Assembly (NCBI GenBank): GCA_031216915.1
Contig: CM062292.1
Coordinates: 76,924,956 to 76,988,955, forward strand
Reading direction: 5' to 3'
Source: Pictodentalium vernedei
Taxonomy: Eukaryota > Mollusca > Scaphopoda > Dentaliida > Dentaliidae
DNA length: 64,000 nucleotides
The notes beneath the pieces are model-generated. The model ran no database searches, was not told the DNA's origin, and worked only from the letters and a program-made list of their open reading frames with translations. Positions 21,897-33,159 of the stretch are shown here, in pieces (positions within the stretch are counted from its first letter, which is position 1; each line of letters opens with the position of its first letter). The position numbers and the translations under genes are program-made.

Positions 21897-22038
21897 CTTT
21901 CAAGAATGAGATCTGGGGCAAACTCTAATCCCCGACCATCATGATTTGTTGATCTGTATGCTACATTCAGCAGCAGTAACTCCATCCAGCAGCACTCTAT
22001 TAAATGGACTTGATCACCTAAAGATAAATCTGTATAAC
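21897..22038 (-). CDS. ER: ER exon: ligand-binding domain helices 4-6
   Basis: This 142 nt exon has acceptor TTGTTGCAG and donor AAAG|GTATGT and gives 46 whole codons between split Gly and Arg codons. It encodes YTDLSLGDQVHLIECCWMEL, LLLNVAYRSTNH and GLEFAPDLILE, matching the vertebrate ER block DQVHLLECAWLEIL, VWRSMEHPG, LLFAPNLLLD. The Arg equivalent to human Arg394, a ligand-binding residue, is retained in AYRS. The exon shares its phases with the corresponding vertebrate LBD exon. Confidence 0.97.
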
Positions 22039-23823
22039 CTGCAACAATAAAAAAATTTAACAGCAGTCAGTACAGATACTCATCACCTATTCAGGGCAGA
22101 GAACCCATATCTGGGCATCCAATGCAAAAGTTCTCAACATTCATTAGGGCTAAAACACTAAATCGACAGGATGTAGACTGTCATTGAGTAGCAAAATTGT
22201 GCATTAAATTTAACCCTTTACCCAACGAATCGGCCGCATCCGCATGCGTAATATGCAAATTCAGCAGTTGAAAAAATAATATTTTTCAAAAAATTTCAAC
22301 AAAACCATATCACGTGACCCCACGCTGGAACGAGCTCGTCGAGCTCGTTCCAATGAGGGGGTCACATGATATGGTTTTGTTGAAATTCATTGAAAAATTT
22401 TTAATGAAAGTGTCAATGACACTGTAGCTCAACTTGTCAAGACAAAGACATGTACATGTATAGTATGTGACACAGCAAAGACAAACATCCAGGTAATGAC
22501 CTGATAACAAAGGTACATATAAAGTATTGTAACGGTCTGTACATAAATACTGACCGTTGCCTGTAACAAATGTATAGGTAAAGTATTGTAAAGGTGGGTG
22601 ACAGTCAGATGCTAAACTAGAAAAAAATCTTTGAGTCCCAGAGTAGGTCTGACTGAACCCCAAAATATTTGTTCTCATAGCACAGTGATAACAAAGGCAC
22701 CCCAAAACACACTCATTCCTGTCCCAAGGTGAAAACAAAGGTACCCAAGAAGTTTTGTGAAGATCAGTTCACAAATATGAGCTGTGTAGAAGTTGTGACA
22801 AAAAACTGATTGAACCTAATTTCGGTACAAAATGGCCACTGGCAGCCATCTTGAATTTTGGACCGCACCCAGAAACACTCGTTCTCGTCCCAAGGTGATA
22901 ACAAAGGTACCCAAGAAGTTTTGTGAAGATCGGTTGATAAATACAGCCTCTAGCCCGAGCCGTATTGACATGTGCACTTACAGTGTATAAGTAGCACTGA
23001 ATAAATCAAAGTTCATCTAATTTGCATAATTTCTGCACGAGAAAAAAACCCATACTATATGTGATGTATTCCATGTTACTAAACATTCATACAAAAATTT
23101 ATTCAAATCAGAACTTTCATACAGAAGTTCTGTACAAAAGACTGATTGCACTAATTTTGGTACAAAATGGCTGCTGGTGGCCAGCTTGAATTTTGGACCA
23201 CACCCAAAAACACTCGTTCTCATCCCACGGTGATAACAAAGGTACCCAAGAAGTTTCGTAAAGATCGGTTCATAAATACGGCCTCTAGCCTGAGCCGTAT
23301 AGAAGTTGTGTACAAAAAAACTGATTAGACATAATTTCGGTACAAAATGGCCACTGGCAGCCATCTTGAATTTTGGACCACACTCAGAAACACTCGTTCT
23401 CGTCCCAAGGTGATAACAAAGGTACCCAGGCATTCCACCGGGCAGTTTCCCCAAAATCAAGCAGCAATTTTTCCCCCAGAAGTTGAGTTTTTTCCTCTAT
23501 ACGTTTTTCTTAAATGTATTCAATAAAGTTGAAATCGTATACAAAAGTCATTCTCTAGGCTAGTATCAGCATTACTATTGAATCCTCAAAGAAGCAGAGG
23601 GATGTGTTTATTATTTGCCGGGATCGTAACTTCGACTACCGGTATTTATAGAACGCAAGATATTCCCAAAGTTCGGCAAAATCGTGGTGACCTCACGTCA
23701 CCATAGACGAATATATCAGCCAATCGGTGCTCTTTTTATTTATATCTCCTGAAGACATTTCCTGCGGCGTGTGTGAATGTATTTTACTTTGGCAGATCAG
23801 TACGGTTGAAAATTACTAATATG

Positions 23824-23994
23824 TCACATAAGGAGGGGCATTATGTGAAGAAATTAAAATCGACAGATGCTAAAGGGTCGCACAAAATCCATGATTTTTT
23901 TAAACATCCGTCCTCCATTCAAGATAATCAATTTAAAGCTGTCGAAACTACGCCTGTTGCTGAATTTTCACGAAAAAAAGGTTTTGACCAGTAG
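23824..23994 (+). CDS. Short ORF resembling the N-terminus of a hAT-derived protein
   Basis: From the Met at 23821 the frame reads MSHKEGHYVKKLKSTDAKGS, then HKIHDFFKHPSS, and ends at a stop at 23992. A basic lead followed by a short IxxFFK-type motif is common at the start of hAT transposase-like and ZMYM-like proteins, and the surrounding element has an 8 bp duplication. No dimerisation domain or DDE residues follow in any frame, so this is at most a 5' exon or a truncated remnant. Function cannot be assigned. Confidence 0.3.
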   Translation, partial: SHKEGHYVKKLKSTDAKGSHKIHDFFKHPSSIQDNQFKAVETTPVAEFSRKKGFDQ

Positions 23995-24272
23995 AAAGAG
24001 AGAAAGAGGGAAATAGACAAATATTCACTTTCAAAACCCACCAGAACGCGCCATTGGAGTCTAGAATTTTTAAATTTTCCTGGGGGAGAACCCCCTCCCG
24101 ACCCCTGTTTAATCCTCGTGCCTTCGGTGCTCGGAACAGAGGTCTGCGGCATCTGTTAGCTATGCCCCCATATATAACTCGCCCCCCCCCCCCCCAATTT
24201 TTTCCTGGCTATGCGCCTGCCATAACCACAGTCATACAGTGGCTACACCATCCCCACCCTACTCGAGCTGGG

Positions 24273-24404
24273 CTAATTTCAGTTTAGGGGGGAGGGGGGC
24301 CCAGAGAACGAGGAATTCTGCCATTTTCCCACGAACTAGTAGTTCGCGGGAAAATGGCGGAATTCCTTGTTCTCTGGGCCCCCACTAAACTGAAATTATA
24401 GATC
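24273..24404. repeat. Long foldback inside the hAT-like insertion
   Basis: GGGCCCAGAGAACGAGGAAT and GGAATTCCTTGTTCTCTGGG are arms meeting near ACTAGTAGT. The stem is about 55 bp. Confidence 0.8.
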
Positions 24405-24690
24405 CGCCACTGGTAAGTGAAAAACATTCCGTTTACAGTTTGGTGGATAGCCGCGGTCTCGCGGGCTACCTATAATGAGTTCTGTTCTATTCTCTCCAGT
24501 CTTTCTGTTGAAGTCATCACCTTGCTGTTAAAGGTTACCATCACTGGGACGTTTCATGGGTGTTTAAAACTAAACTGGAGTATTTTTCTACGTTTGTCGC
24601 CCACGGGTGGGGACATACTAGCTAAATTTCTTTTGCTGGGAGCAGGCGGTCTCGCTCACTGCCCAGCGATATGATCTGTTCTCTTAGGAG

Positions 24691-24879
24691 TCTTTATTTT
24701 CAAACTGTTTCGATGATGTTAACTCAGTGGTGTCCATTCTCTTTTCTATCCACAAAGCTTTCAAACGTATCAACAGTGAACTGTTTACTGTTGGTATGTT
24801 TGAACGTTTTGTGGATAGAATTGAAAGGAGGAGCAGTAGATTCCGCGTTTATACAAACCAAAAGGTTCATAGATTGAAA
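24691..24879 (+). other. Coding-like open segment, unidentified
   Basis: After a TAG at 24688 one frame reads about 60 codons to a TAG near 24877. It includes SILFSIHKAFKRINSELFTV and RFVDRIERRSSRFRVYTNQK. Its amphipathic, basic composition looks less random than that of neighbouring frames, but no Met, splice pair or family is recognised. It lies inside the hAT-like insertion, so it is either a transposase fragment or captured host sequence. Confidence 0.2.
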
Positions 24880-27339
24880 ATCGTTCTCTAGTGATATGGT
24901 TTGTCAACTCGCAATCTGAATTCCGTATGGTCCTAAGCGACATTATTAAAGGATGTCCAACAGGACAATTCGGAATTTGGGTAGCGAACTGTTTGACTGA
25001 TAATGATGAGATGATCATACTGGTCCGAAACGACCACCGATGCTGCAAATCCAGTACCGATGGGGCGAATAGACTGTGGTGCCATACGACCTTGTTGCCA
25101 AACGAATTTTCCCCAACAAAGTAGGGTCGATTTAGAAAAAAAATGCTCGTTTGACTAAACTTTTAAAACGAAAACAAATTTCGTTTCGTTCTGCATTTTC
25201 AATTATATACGTTGGAGCATATTGGGTTGCGTAAAAAAAGAAGTCAAGGTCGCAGTCGCTGTGGCGCCGTCACTGTCAGAATTCGTGGATTCATGTTGTT
25301 TTGCGTTTGTATTTTTATGAAAAATTGGACCAAATGTCGTAGTATTGTATGTTCTGTAAAAATTTTGAGTATTGCAGAGGAAAAAAATACATGTTTTCAT
25401 CTTCAATTATTCAGCATTTTTGCGAGAAAAATGTTCCCAGAGGCCACCAGAGAGCACCTAGAAATCAAAATTTTCTTGGGGGGAGAACCCCCCAAACCCC
25501 CCTATATTTGCACGTGCCTTTGGCACGTGCAACAGACGCCTTTGGCGTCTGTATTTTATTTTTTTTCCAATACCGGACCCAAAAATTTTCCCCTCGCGGA
25601 AGCCCTGGGTACCCAAGACATTTCGTGAAGATCGGTTCATAAATACAGACTCTAGCCTGAGCCATATTGACATGTGTACTTACTGTGTGTAAGTAGCACT
25701 GAAAAAATCGAAGTTCATCTAATTTGCATAATTTTTGCACGAGAAAAAAACCCGCATTATATGTGATGTATCCCATGGTACTAAACATTCACACAAAAAA
25801 TTATTCAAATCAGCGCTTTCATATGGAAGTTCTGTGCAAAAATCTGATTGCACCAAATTTTGTACAAAATGGCTGCCATTGGCCATCTTGAATTTCAGAC
25901 CGGACCCAAAAACACTCGTTCTCGTCCCACGGTGATAACAAAGGTACCCAAGGAGTTTCGTAAAGATTGGTTCATAAATACGGCCTCTAGCCCGAGCCGT
26001 ATTGGCATTTGCACTTACAGTGCTGAAAGTAACAGCAAAAAACATCAAAGTTAGTCTAACTTGCATAATTTCTGCACGAGAAAAAGACCCGTACTATATG
26101 TGATGTATTCCATGTTACTAAACATTCATACAAAAATTTATTCAAATCAGAACTTTCATACAGAAGTTCTGTACAAAAGACTGATTGCACTAATTTTGGT
26201 ACAAAATGGCTGCTGGTGGCCATCTTGAATTTTGGACCACACCCAAAAACACTCATTCTCATCCCACGGTGATAACAAAGGTACCCAAGAAGTTTTGTAA
26301 AGATCGGTTCATAAATATGGACTCTAGCCTGAGCCGTATAGAAGTTGTGTACAAAAAACTGATTAGACCTAATTTCGGTACAAAATGGCCACTGGCAGCC
26401 ATCTTGAATTTTGGACCGCACCCAGAAACACTTGTTCTCGTCCCAAGGTGATAACAAAGGTACCCAAAACGTTTTGTGAAGATCGGTTCATAAATACAGA
26501 CTCTAGCCCGAGCTGTATTGACATGTGTACTTACTGTGTGTAAGTAGCACTGAAAAAATCAAAGTTCATCTAATTTGCATAATTTCTGCATGAGAAAAAA
26601 ACCTGCATTATATGTGATGTATCCCATGGTACTAAACATTCACACAAAAAATTATTCAAATCAGCGCTTTCATATGGAAATTCTGTGCAAAAATCTGATT
26701 GCACCAAATTTTGTACAAAATGGCTGCCATCGGCCATCTTGAATTTCGGACCGGACCCAAAAACACTCGTTCTCGTCCCACGGTGATAACAAAGGTACCC
26801 AAGGAGTTTCGTAAAGATCGGTTCATAAATACGACCTCTAGCCCGAGCCGTATTGGCATTTGCACTTACAGTGCTGAAAGTAACACCAAAAAACATCAAA
26901 GTTAGTCTAATTTGCATAATTTACGCACGAGAAAAAAACCCGTATTATATGTGATGTATCCCATGGTACTAAACATTCATACAAAAAATTATTCAAATCA
27001 GAGCTTTCATATGGAAGTTCTGTACAAAAAACAGATTTCTGCATCGTCGGTACAAAATGGCGGCTGGCAGCCATCTTAAATTTCTGACCGCACCCAAAAA
27101 CACTCGTTCTCGTCCCACGGTCATAACAAAGGTACCCAAGAAGTTTCGTAAAGATCGGTTCATAAATACGGCCTCTAGCCCGAGCCGTATCCAATTGTTG
27201 ATGGACAGACGGACAGACAGACAGACGGATGACGGGCCATGGCATAAGCTCAAATTTGGCTTCGCCAAAGTTGAGCTAAAAATAATATTAAAATAATAAA
27301 TTTTGATATCGTCTGCATTGGGTAAAGGGTTAAATTGCT

Positions 27340-28440
27340 TACCCAACAAAACTTAGAACGTGTCTGAATTCAAGGGCAAATGACCATGTTTTTTTTTAAT
27401 AGTATAAGAATAGTTTAATAGAGAATACAGAGACTGGGGTGAACATGATTCCATGTGACTTTGTTCTAAGAATTGTTTTTATGTTTTTGATATTTAAAAT
27501 TTTTTAAAATCGACTGAAAATCAAATGTTTGCGGTATTTACCGTATTTGATCTATGTATTGAGACGGGTAAAAATACTTAATTTTGTGGGTGTCTCAATT
27601 CTTAGTAAAAGGTAAAAAAAAACACCTGTTGTTGCCGGTACAATGAAGTTGTGTGTGATTGTGGTAATTTCGTTTTTTTAGGAATACCTTCATTCACATT
27701 ATTTATAAATAAAATAAAATAGTCAATAAATCAATTACTCAAAAAAAAATCAACAAAAATCAGCAGGAAATATCAACAAAATGTCAATGATAACAAATGA
27801 GGTGATAAACACACATGGTCAATTTGTTTTCACCTGGTAACATGTTTGTTCAGTTGTTACATTTCCATTTTGAATTGTGTTTATTTAAAAAAAATATTTG
27901 AACTGTGTTTTGTATTACTCATGTTAAGTGTGTGATAAATTCATGCCAGTTCAGAGCCATCAGCTGGTAGAGTGTATCTATATTTGTTACTTAGAGGAAG
28001 GGATATCAATATTTTCAATGTGCAGCTTTAGGGCTGGTTTGCCACACAAATTCACTGGGCAACTGTCTACTTTATGAATTCAGGTCATATCAAGAACCAG
28101 GACCAGAAAAGCGGCCTTTCGGGTTCCATAGGTTAATCCTACAGCTCTTCAGTGATGTGCAATTAAATTATTACTGAACATCCTTAAAAGTGCAGAATGG
28201 ATTTGTCCACTTCGCGGAAGAAAGTATCATATGAGACGATATCATCCAAAGTGCCAGTGTTGAAAGGGTACACAAATACAGCTCATCGAAAAGAATGAAC
28301 AACTGGCGGTTTGTATCAAGAATAATGCATAACTAACTGTCTGTATGTGAATGCTTGACTGCCTGTTTTAAGAACAATGCATTATAAATGCACTAAGCAT
28401 GACACTGAGAGCTATAAAAGCAAACCACTTATATCACTTT
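27340..28440. other. Intronic sequence, one MITE end only
   Basis: 27537-27640 matches one end of the 13.9 kb TA element (CCGTATTTGATCTATGTATT). No other feature was recognised. Confidence 0.4.
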
Positions 28441-28606
28441 AACCCTTCACCCTAAGTAACTGCCATATCCAAACATGCTTGTTAACAAAAATAGCCATTC
28501 AAATTATATTATTTTTTAATCTGTTATGTCAAAAACATAGTGTATGATGCCTGACTGAAACAAGCTTGTGGAAGTCATTCCAGGCAAAAAATTTAATTTA
28601 TTAGTT

Positions 28607-29570
28607 AGGCCCCGCAAAGGAGATCTTGTTTCTCAGGCCATTATTTGTAAAATTGCATACGGGCGGGTGAGCGGTTTCGTGAAGATCGGTTCATAAATAC
28701 AGACTCTAGCCCGAGCCGTATTGACATGTGTACTTACTGTGTGTACGTAGCACTGAAAAAATCAAAGTTCATCTAATTTGCATAATTTCTGCACGAGAAA
28801 AAAACCCGTATTATATGTGATGTATGCCATGGTACTAAACATTCACACACAAAATTATTCAAATCAGCGCTTTCATATGGAAGTTCTGTGCAAAAATCTG
28901 ATTGCACCCAATTTTGTACAAAATGGCTGCCATCGGCCATCTTGAATTTTGGACCGGACCCAAAAACACTCGTTCTCGTCCCACGGTGATAACAAAGGTA
29001 CCCAAGGAGTTTCGTAAAGATCGGTTCATAAATACGGCCTATAGCCCGAGCCGTATTGACATCTGCACTTACAGTGCTGAAAGTAACACCAAAAAACAAC
29101 AAAGTTAGTCTAATTTGCATAATTTCTGCACGAGACAAAAACCCGTACTATATGTGATGTATTCCATGTTACTCAACATTCATACAAAAAATTATTCAAA
29201 TCAGAGCTTTCATATGGAAGTTCTGTAAAAAAAAAAGAGATTTCTGCATCGTCAGTACAAAATGGCGGCTGGCAGCCATCTTAAATTTCGGGCCGCACCC
29301 AAAAACACTCGTTCTCGTCCCACGGTCATAACAAGGGTACCCAAGAAGTTTCGTAAAGATCGATTCATAAATACGGCCTCTAGGCCGAGCCGTATCCAAT
29401 TGTTGACGGACAGACGGACGACGGGCCATGGTAGGAGCTCAAATTTGGCTTCGCCAAAGTTGAGCTAAAAAAGAGAGCATGCGGCAGCCAAATGGACCAT
29501 GTGGGAGGGCCTGAAAAGCCTGGAAAATTCTACTTATTGTTTGCTCCTTAAAACCCTTTGAGCACTGGTG
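28607..29570. mobile_element. GGCC-bounded element split by family X element B
   Basis: 28607-28672 and 29475-29530 match the two ends of the complete copy at 53331-53748 (TTTCTCAGGCCATTATTTGT; GAGCATGCGGCAGCC). Confidence 0.6.
28673..29474. mobile_element. Tandem-unit element B (family X), 5' truncated
   Basis: Two ~335 bp units and the complete 3' terminus (GACGGACGACGGGCCATGG, CTTCGCCAAAGTTGAGCT). Confidence 0.8.
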
Positions 29571-29792
29571 GTATCTTCCATGCCAGTTAAATGTCTGAAA
29601 TTGGAAGAGTCCATATCCAGTATCTGGGGGTAGAGCAATTAATATTTTCAACATGCAGCCTTCAGGCTGCACATTGAAAATATTAATTGTTCAACCATAC
29701 ACATTCAATTAGTAGCCATCCTATTTAATGAAATTATGACGTATTGTATTGCTGGACTGGAAAAGTGGACTCTCGTGTTGAAAGAGTTAATA
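29551..29792. mobile_element. Foldback element (family s)
   Basis: AACCCTTTGAGCACTGGTGG start; hairpin arms AATATTTTCAACATGCAGCC and GGCTGCACATTGAAAATATT. Sister at 49344-49574, with a weak one near 27960-28130. Confidence 0.6.
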
Positions 29793-29983
29793 AGGTAACA
29801 CTAACTAAGCAGTGGTGTCTACGGATGCCTTGGCTCCCTATACAGACAACCAAGACTTCATTAGAAACCACTGTGAAGGTGCTTTAACTTCCACCAGCAA
29901 GACCACCAAAAGTCTGCATGTTGGAACGCATGTTCTACATGAACATGCAAGACAAGAAACAAAAGCAAATTGGAACTTGGGCC

Positions 29984-30612
29984 TTAACCCCTAAGGGCTT
30001 AATTCCGACAGATAACTTTTTAATGCAAAGGAACAGATGCCCTAACTGGCATTGTTTGGGTAAACTGAAAACTTGTTTTCTAAGTACCTTGTCAGTTGTT
30101 TCTAGGCAAGTCTTGGCTGCCTCTGTAGGCAGCCAAGACTTGACTAGAAACAACTGCAAAGCCACAGGAGGTAGACTTTCAAAGTATAGCAAAAATGTAT
30201 AAAAATCTCCAGGCCCTTAAGGATTATTTATTTATTATTTATTTATTGGGGTTTAAGGTCACATACTTATGCACAATGGCTCATCATGACAATGACAGTT
30301 TTACAGGTGGAGGAAGCCAGGGTACCCGGAGAGAACCACCGAGCATCGACGAGCAACTGTCAACTCCTCAACATTCTAACTCTGTTCAAGCTCCACTCAA
30401 GCAGCGTTACAGAGGTTGAAGACATGTGCACCATCGACATGCAGTACGCCTTAGTACATGGCGTCATCGTGCTCCCATGTAACCAGAATAAAGTGCCTAG
30501 CCCAAGGACACAATGTGGGTTGTCCCCGGATAGGGATCAAACTTGGGACCTCTAGCATAGAAGTCCTACAGTCTACCACTAAACCACCGCGCTCCCCGCC
30601 CTTAAGGATTAA
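29984..30612. mobile_element. Foldback element (family c) interrupted by a SINE
   Basis: Arms GTTTCTAGGCAAGTCTTGGC and GCCAAGACTTGACTAGAAAC are nearly perfect (30095-30153). The SINE lies at 30227-30597. Confidence 0.75.
30227..30597 (-). mobile_element. tRNA-derived SINE with 14 bp duplication
   Basis: GCCCTTAAGGATTA at 30213-30226 and 30598-30611. Tail next to (TTTA)n on the plus strand. A diverged head with CGCGCTCC-like end. Confidence 0.85.
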
Positions 30613-31211
30613 GGGTTAAACTCTAGTAAATATATAAATATGAGGTTTGTTTTGTACTATGGAATATGTTTTCACTCTCAGGGGTACAACAGTACTCTCA
30701 AATTCTACCATGTTAAGAACTGAAAACTGATTCCCACAGCTGGAATTCATGAGAATCAAAACCGATTCTCGGGAATCGGGACAAATTTAAGTCCTAAAAA
30801 ATGTCAAGCCTATATACCATTCATGCACAAATTTCCTAAAACTGCTTTATGTCCTCTTGCTCTGATATTTTGGGGTCATTTTGTTAAGAGTTATGCTCTC
30901 ACTTTCTGGGCACTCAAGCCACAAAAAGGAATCCATGTTGCTTCAAATTCAATTGATTTGAACAGTTAACTTTTTACCACGGTTGACCCTGGACCTTCAC
31001 CTGTGGGGATACACACTCATTACCCATTTCATTGACATCATAACATCAACAAGGTTTATAACAACCAAATAGCTGCATTCTGACATGACCGTCTTACAGA
31101 AAGGTCCGATTCTATGCATAGTGTATCTAGAACATTTCTCAAAGTCTGTTCAGAGCCAGGTAACATTGGACACACACAGCAATCGTGGTATAAAACATCA
31201 TGAGCACTCAC

Positions 31212-31392
31212 CTGGAACATGTTTCGCCCAGTTTATCAGGTGGACTAATTTTCTATCTGCTAACCTAACAAGAGACTCTAATATATTGGCTTTAGTTGGT
31301 GGTTGGTTTGGGTTATGTAAAGATTCTACTTCTGGCAAGTCTGCTTGAACTAAAGAATCTATTAAGGAGCTTGTCCGTGAATTTCTTGGAAG
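31212..31392 (-). CDS. ER: ER exon: start of the ligand-binding domain (helices 1-3)
   Basis: This 181 nt exon has acceptor TATATTTACAG and donor CCAG|GTGAGT and gives 60 codons plus one base of a split Gly. It contains LIDSLVQADLPEVES (helix 1 region) and then SLVRLADRKLVHLINWAKHV, the helix 3 signature of ER. The helix 3 Lys that forms half of the coactivator charge clamp (human ER-alpha Lys362) is kept in WAKHV. The residue matching human Glu353, which binds the phenol of estradiol, is Lys here (ADRKLVH against vertebrate ADRELVH). The codon is AAA and unambiguous. In vertebrate ER genes the hinge and this segment share an exon; here an intron of 3.06 kb separates them. Confidence 0.97.
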
Positions 31393-31589
31393 CTGTAAAT
31401 ATAAGAAACAAATTTCTATGGGACTGTTTAGCACTGGAGATCATTTTTATCTTCACTACAGCATACAGATGCCAAACACTTAAGCCATTTATCATATCTT
31501 TAACAAATTAGATCTGTTAGCTGAACTTGGTATACTCTGTTGGGAATTCACGTTCGTGGCCAAGCCTGGTAAAAAGCAATCTGTCTTTT

Positions 31590-31755
31590 GCAGAATGAGG
31601 TCCCCAAAGAGTGAATTTGCTGATGCTGCCTCATACAGTAAGCCAATTTATCTTCACATAGGTAAAATTTAGTGATGCTGCCTGGCTGTGTAGTGTCGCA
31701 TCACCAAATTCATCTCCTGGGGACCTCATTCTGCAGATGACTACTTATTTCCAGG
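31590..31755. repeat. Hairpin element (family m), diverged
   Basis: AATGAGGTCCCCAAAGAGTG and CTCCTGGGGACCTCATTCTG are inverted. Better copies are at 58680-59110. Confidence 0.6.
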
Positions 31756-31932
31756 CTTGTTCATGGCTTCAAAAAATTTGCAGCATTTGATATCCTAACT
31801 TCAAAAATTAACTTGCATAGTGAGTACTAGCTTGTTTGGCTGAACACTGAGAGTTCAATAACACAAATTATAATAGGTTATAACAGGTTAAGCATTCAAC
31901 TTATTGCAGAGTTTGACAAGGACTCAACTTAA

Positions 31933-32213
31933 TCCTTTACCCAACCAATCGTCCGCATCCGCCCGCGTAATATGCAAATTCAGCAGCTGAAAAAATATTA
32001 TTTTTCAAAAAATTTCAACAAAACCATATCATGTGACCCCTCTTTGGAACGAGCTCATCGAGCTCGTTCCAAAGAGGGGTCACATGATATGGTTTTGATG
32101 AGCTCGTTCCAAAGAGGGGTCACATGATATGGTTTTGTTGAAATTTTTTGAAAAAATTTAAAAAATGATATTTAAAATAATAAATTTTGAAATCGTCTGC
32201 GTTGGGTAAAGGG
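31933..32213. mobile_element. piggyBac-like foldback MITE (family d)
   Basis: TTAA at 31929-31932 and 32214-32217. The central palindrome arm is duplicated in tandem (about 32050-32132). A decayed second copy follows at 32218-32440. Confidence 0.8.
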
Positions 32214-32449
32214 TTAATGAATAAGCTGCATGCACCCATATAATTTACAAACTGAGCAGTTGACAAAAAAAGGACTTTTCAAAAATCTTTAACAAAACAA
32301 TATCATGTGACCCCTCATAGGAACAAGCTTATCTAACGAGAGGATACCATGACGTGGTTTTATTGAAATTTTTTTTAAAATCTGGATTTGTTTTTATTAA
32401 AATAACAACTTTTTTTATTGTGTACACTGGGTAAAGGGCTAACCTAACT

Positions 32450-32680
32450 GCCAAATATCCAGGATTTTGCTCTGCACAAAATGTGACATTCAAATTTTAT
32501 GTGCGGCAATTTTTGCCCCCAAAGTTTATGACACCTTATGGGAATGATCTTATCAGGCTTTTGCTGGAAAGTGTGTTATAAACTATGATTTTGAGGGTAA
32601 AAATTAAAACATTTAGTGAATCAAGAAAAATTTTGTGTAAGTTTTGTTCTCTAATCAGGTAAGGCAAAGGGTTGAGGAAT
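32450..32680. repeat. Degenerate foldback (family e-like)
   Basis: AAAGTTTATGACACC and GTGTTATAAACTATGATTTT form weak arms; GGTAAGGCAAAGGGTT remains at the end. Confidence 0.4.
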
Positions 32681-33159
32681 TTAACACAGGTTTTGTTCTG
32701 CGTAGTTTTGCATCAGAACATGCGATTTACTACTTATGAGCTGCAACCATGACAATATCATAATACTGATTACGAGCATGAGACTTTAATCAAATAAAAA
32801 AAACTGAAAATAAACTGAAATTGTGCTTGCATGAAGGGAAATGTAATGTATCAAAATCATCCATTATGCCCCCAATTATATGATAACCAGTTTGTAAAGC
32901 TGTGATGGGACCTCTTATTTCTTTGAATTTACAAGAAAATGGTCTTTCAGACCATTTTCATGTAAATATAAAGAAATAATTTTTTTTTTTAAATTTGAAA
33001 AAGACTGAAATCCGATAAAAAACTGAAAATCTCATCCCTGTGATTAGTGTTTTATGGCATAAGATTTATCACCTCCTTCTCAAAATTTTAGAATAGAACA
33101 TGCCCGAAAACACCCAGTTGGGAACCATCAATACTGAAGAGAGGTATATGCCATCAGAG

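Larger units (their letters stand above)
23429..25607. mobile_element. hAT-like element inserted in element A, 8 bp duplication
   Basis: GGTACCCA occurs at 23421-23428 and 25608-25615. The ends resemble each other inverted (CAGGCATTCC, and CAGGGCTTCCGC on the other strand). It carries a short ORF, a large foldback (about 24273-24404) and two related blocks at about 24050 and 25450 (GGGGGAGAACCCCC). Confidence 0.65.
22404..27282. mobile_element. Tandem-unit element A (family X), itself interrupted
   Basis: It starts ATGAAAGTGTCAATGACACT then TAGCTCAACTTG, and ends in the hairpin AGCTCAAATTTGG-CTTCG-CCAAAGTTGAGCT followed by A's. The body is ~335 bp units that each hold TGCATAATTTCTGCACGAG, a GGCTGCC/GGCCATCTTGAAT block and AAAGATCGGTTCATAAATAC. 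A hAT-like insertion occupies 23429-25607. No protein domain is visible. Confidence 0.8.
22214..27329. mobile_element. piggyBac-like MITE (family d) split by a 4.9 kb insertion
   Basis: The left part, 22214-22403, has TTAA|CCCTTTACCCAACG and the full central palindrome. The right tail, 27283-27329, ends TTGGGTAAAGGG|TTAA (27330-27333). Element A fills the gap. Confidence 0.85.

Noticed and set aside
24054-24287. Pro-rich plus-strand frame at 24.05-24.29 kb
   Set aside because: It crosses a C run and a foldback arm. It is noncoding element sequence.
22310-29429. Many 60-150 codon frames on both strands in family X elements (for example 23017-23460 and 28773-29138) as genes
   Set aside because: They are the same repeat unit read in several frames, with no start context, splice signal or domain. 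Reported as a repeat property.
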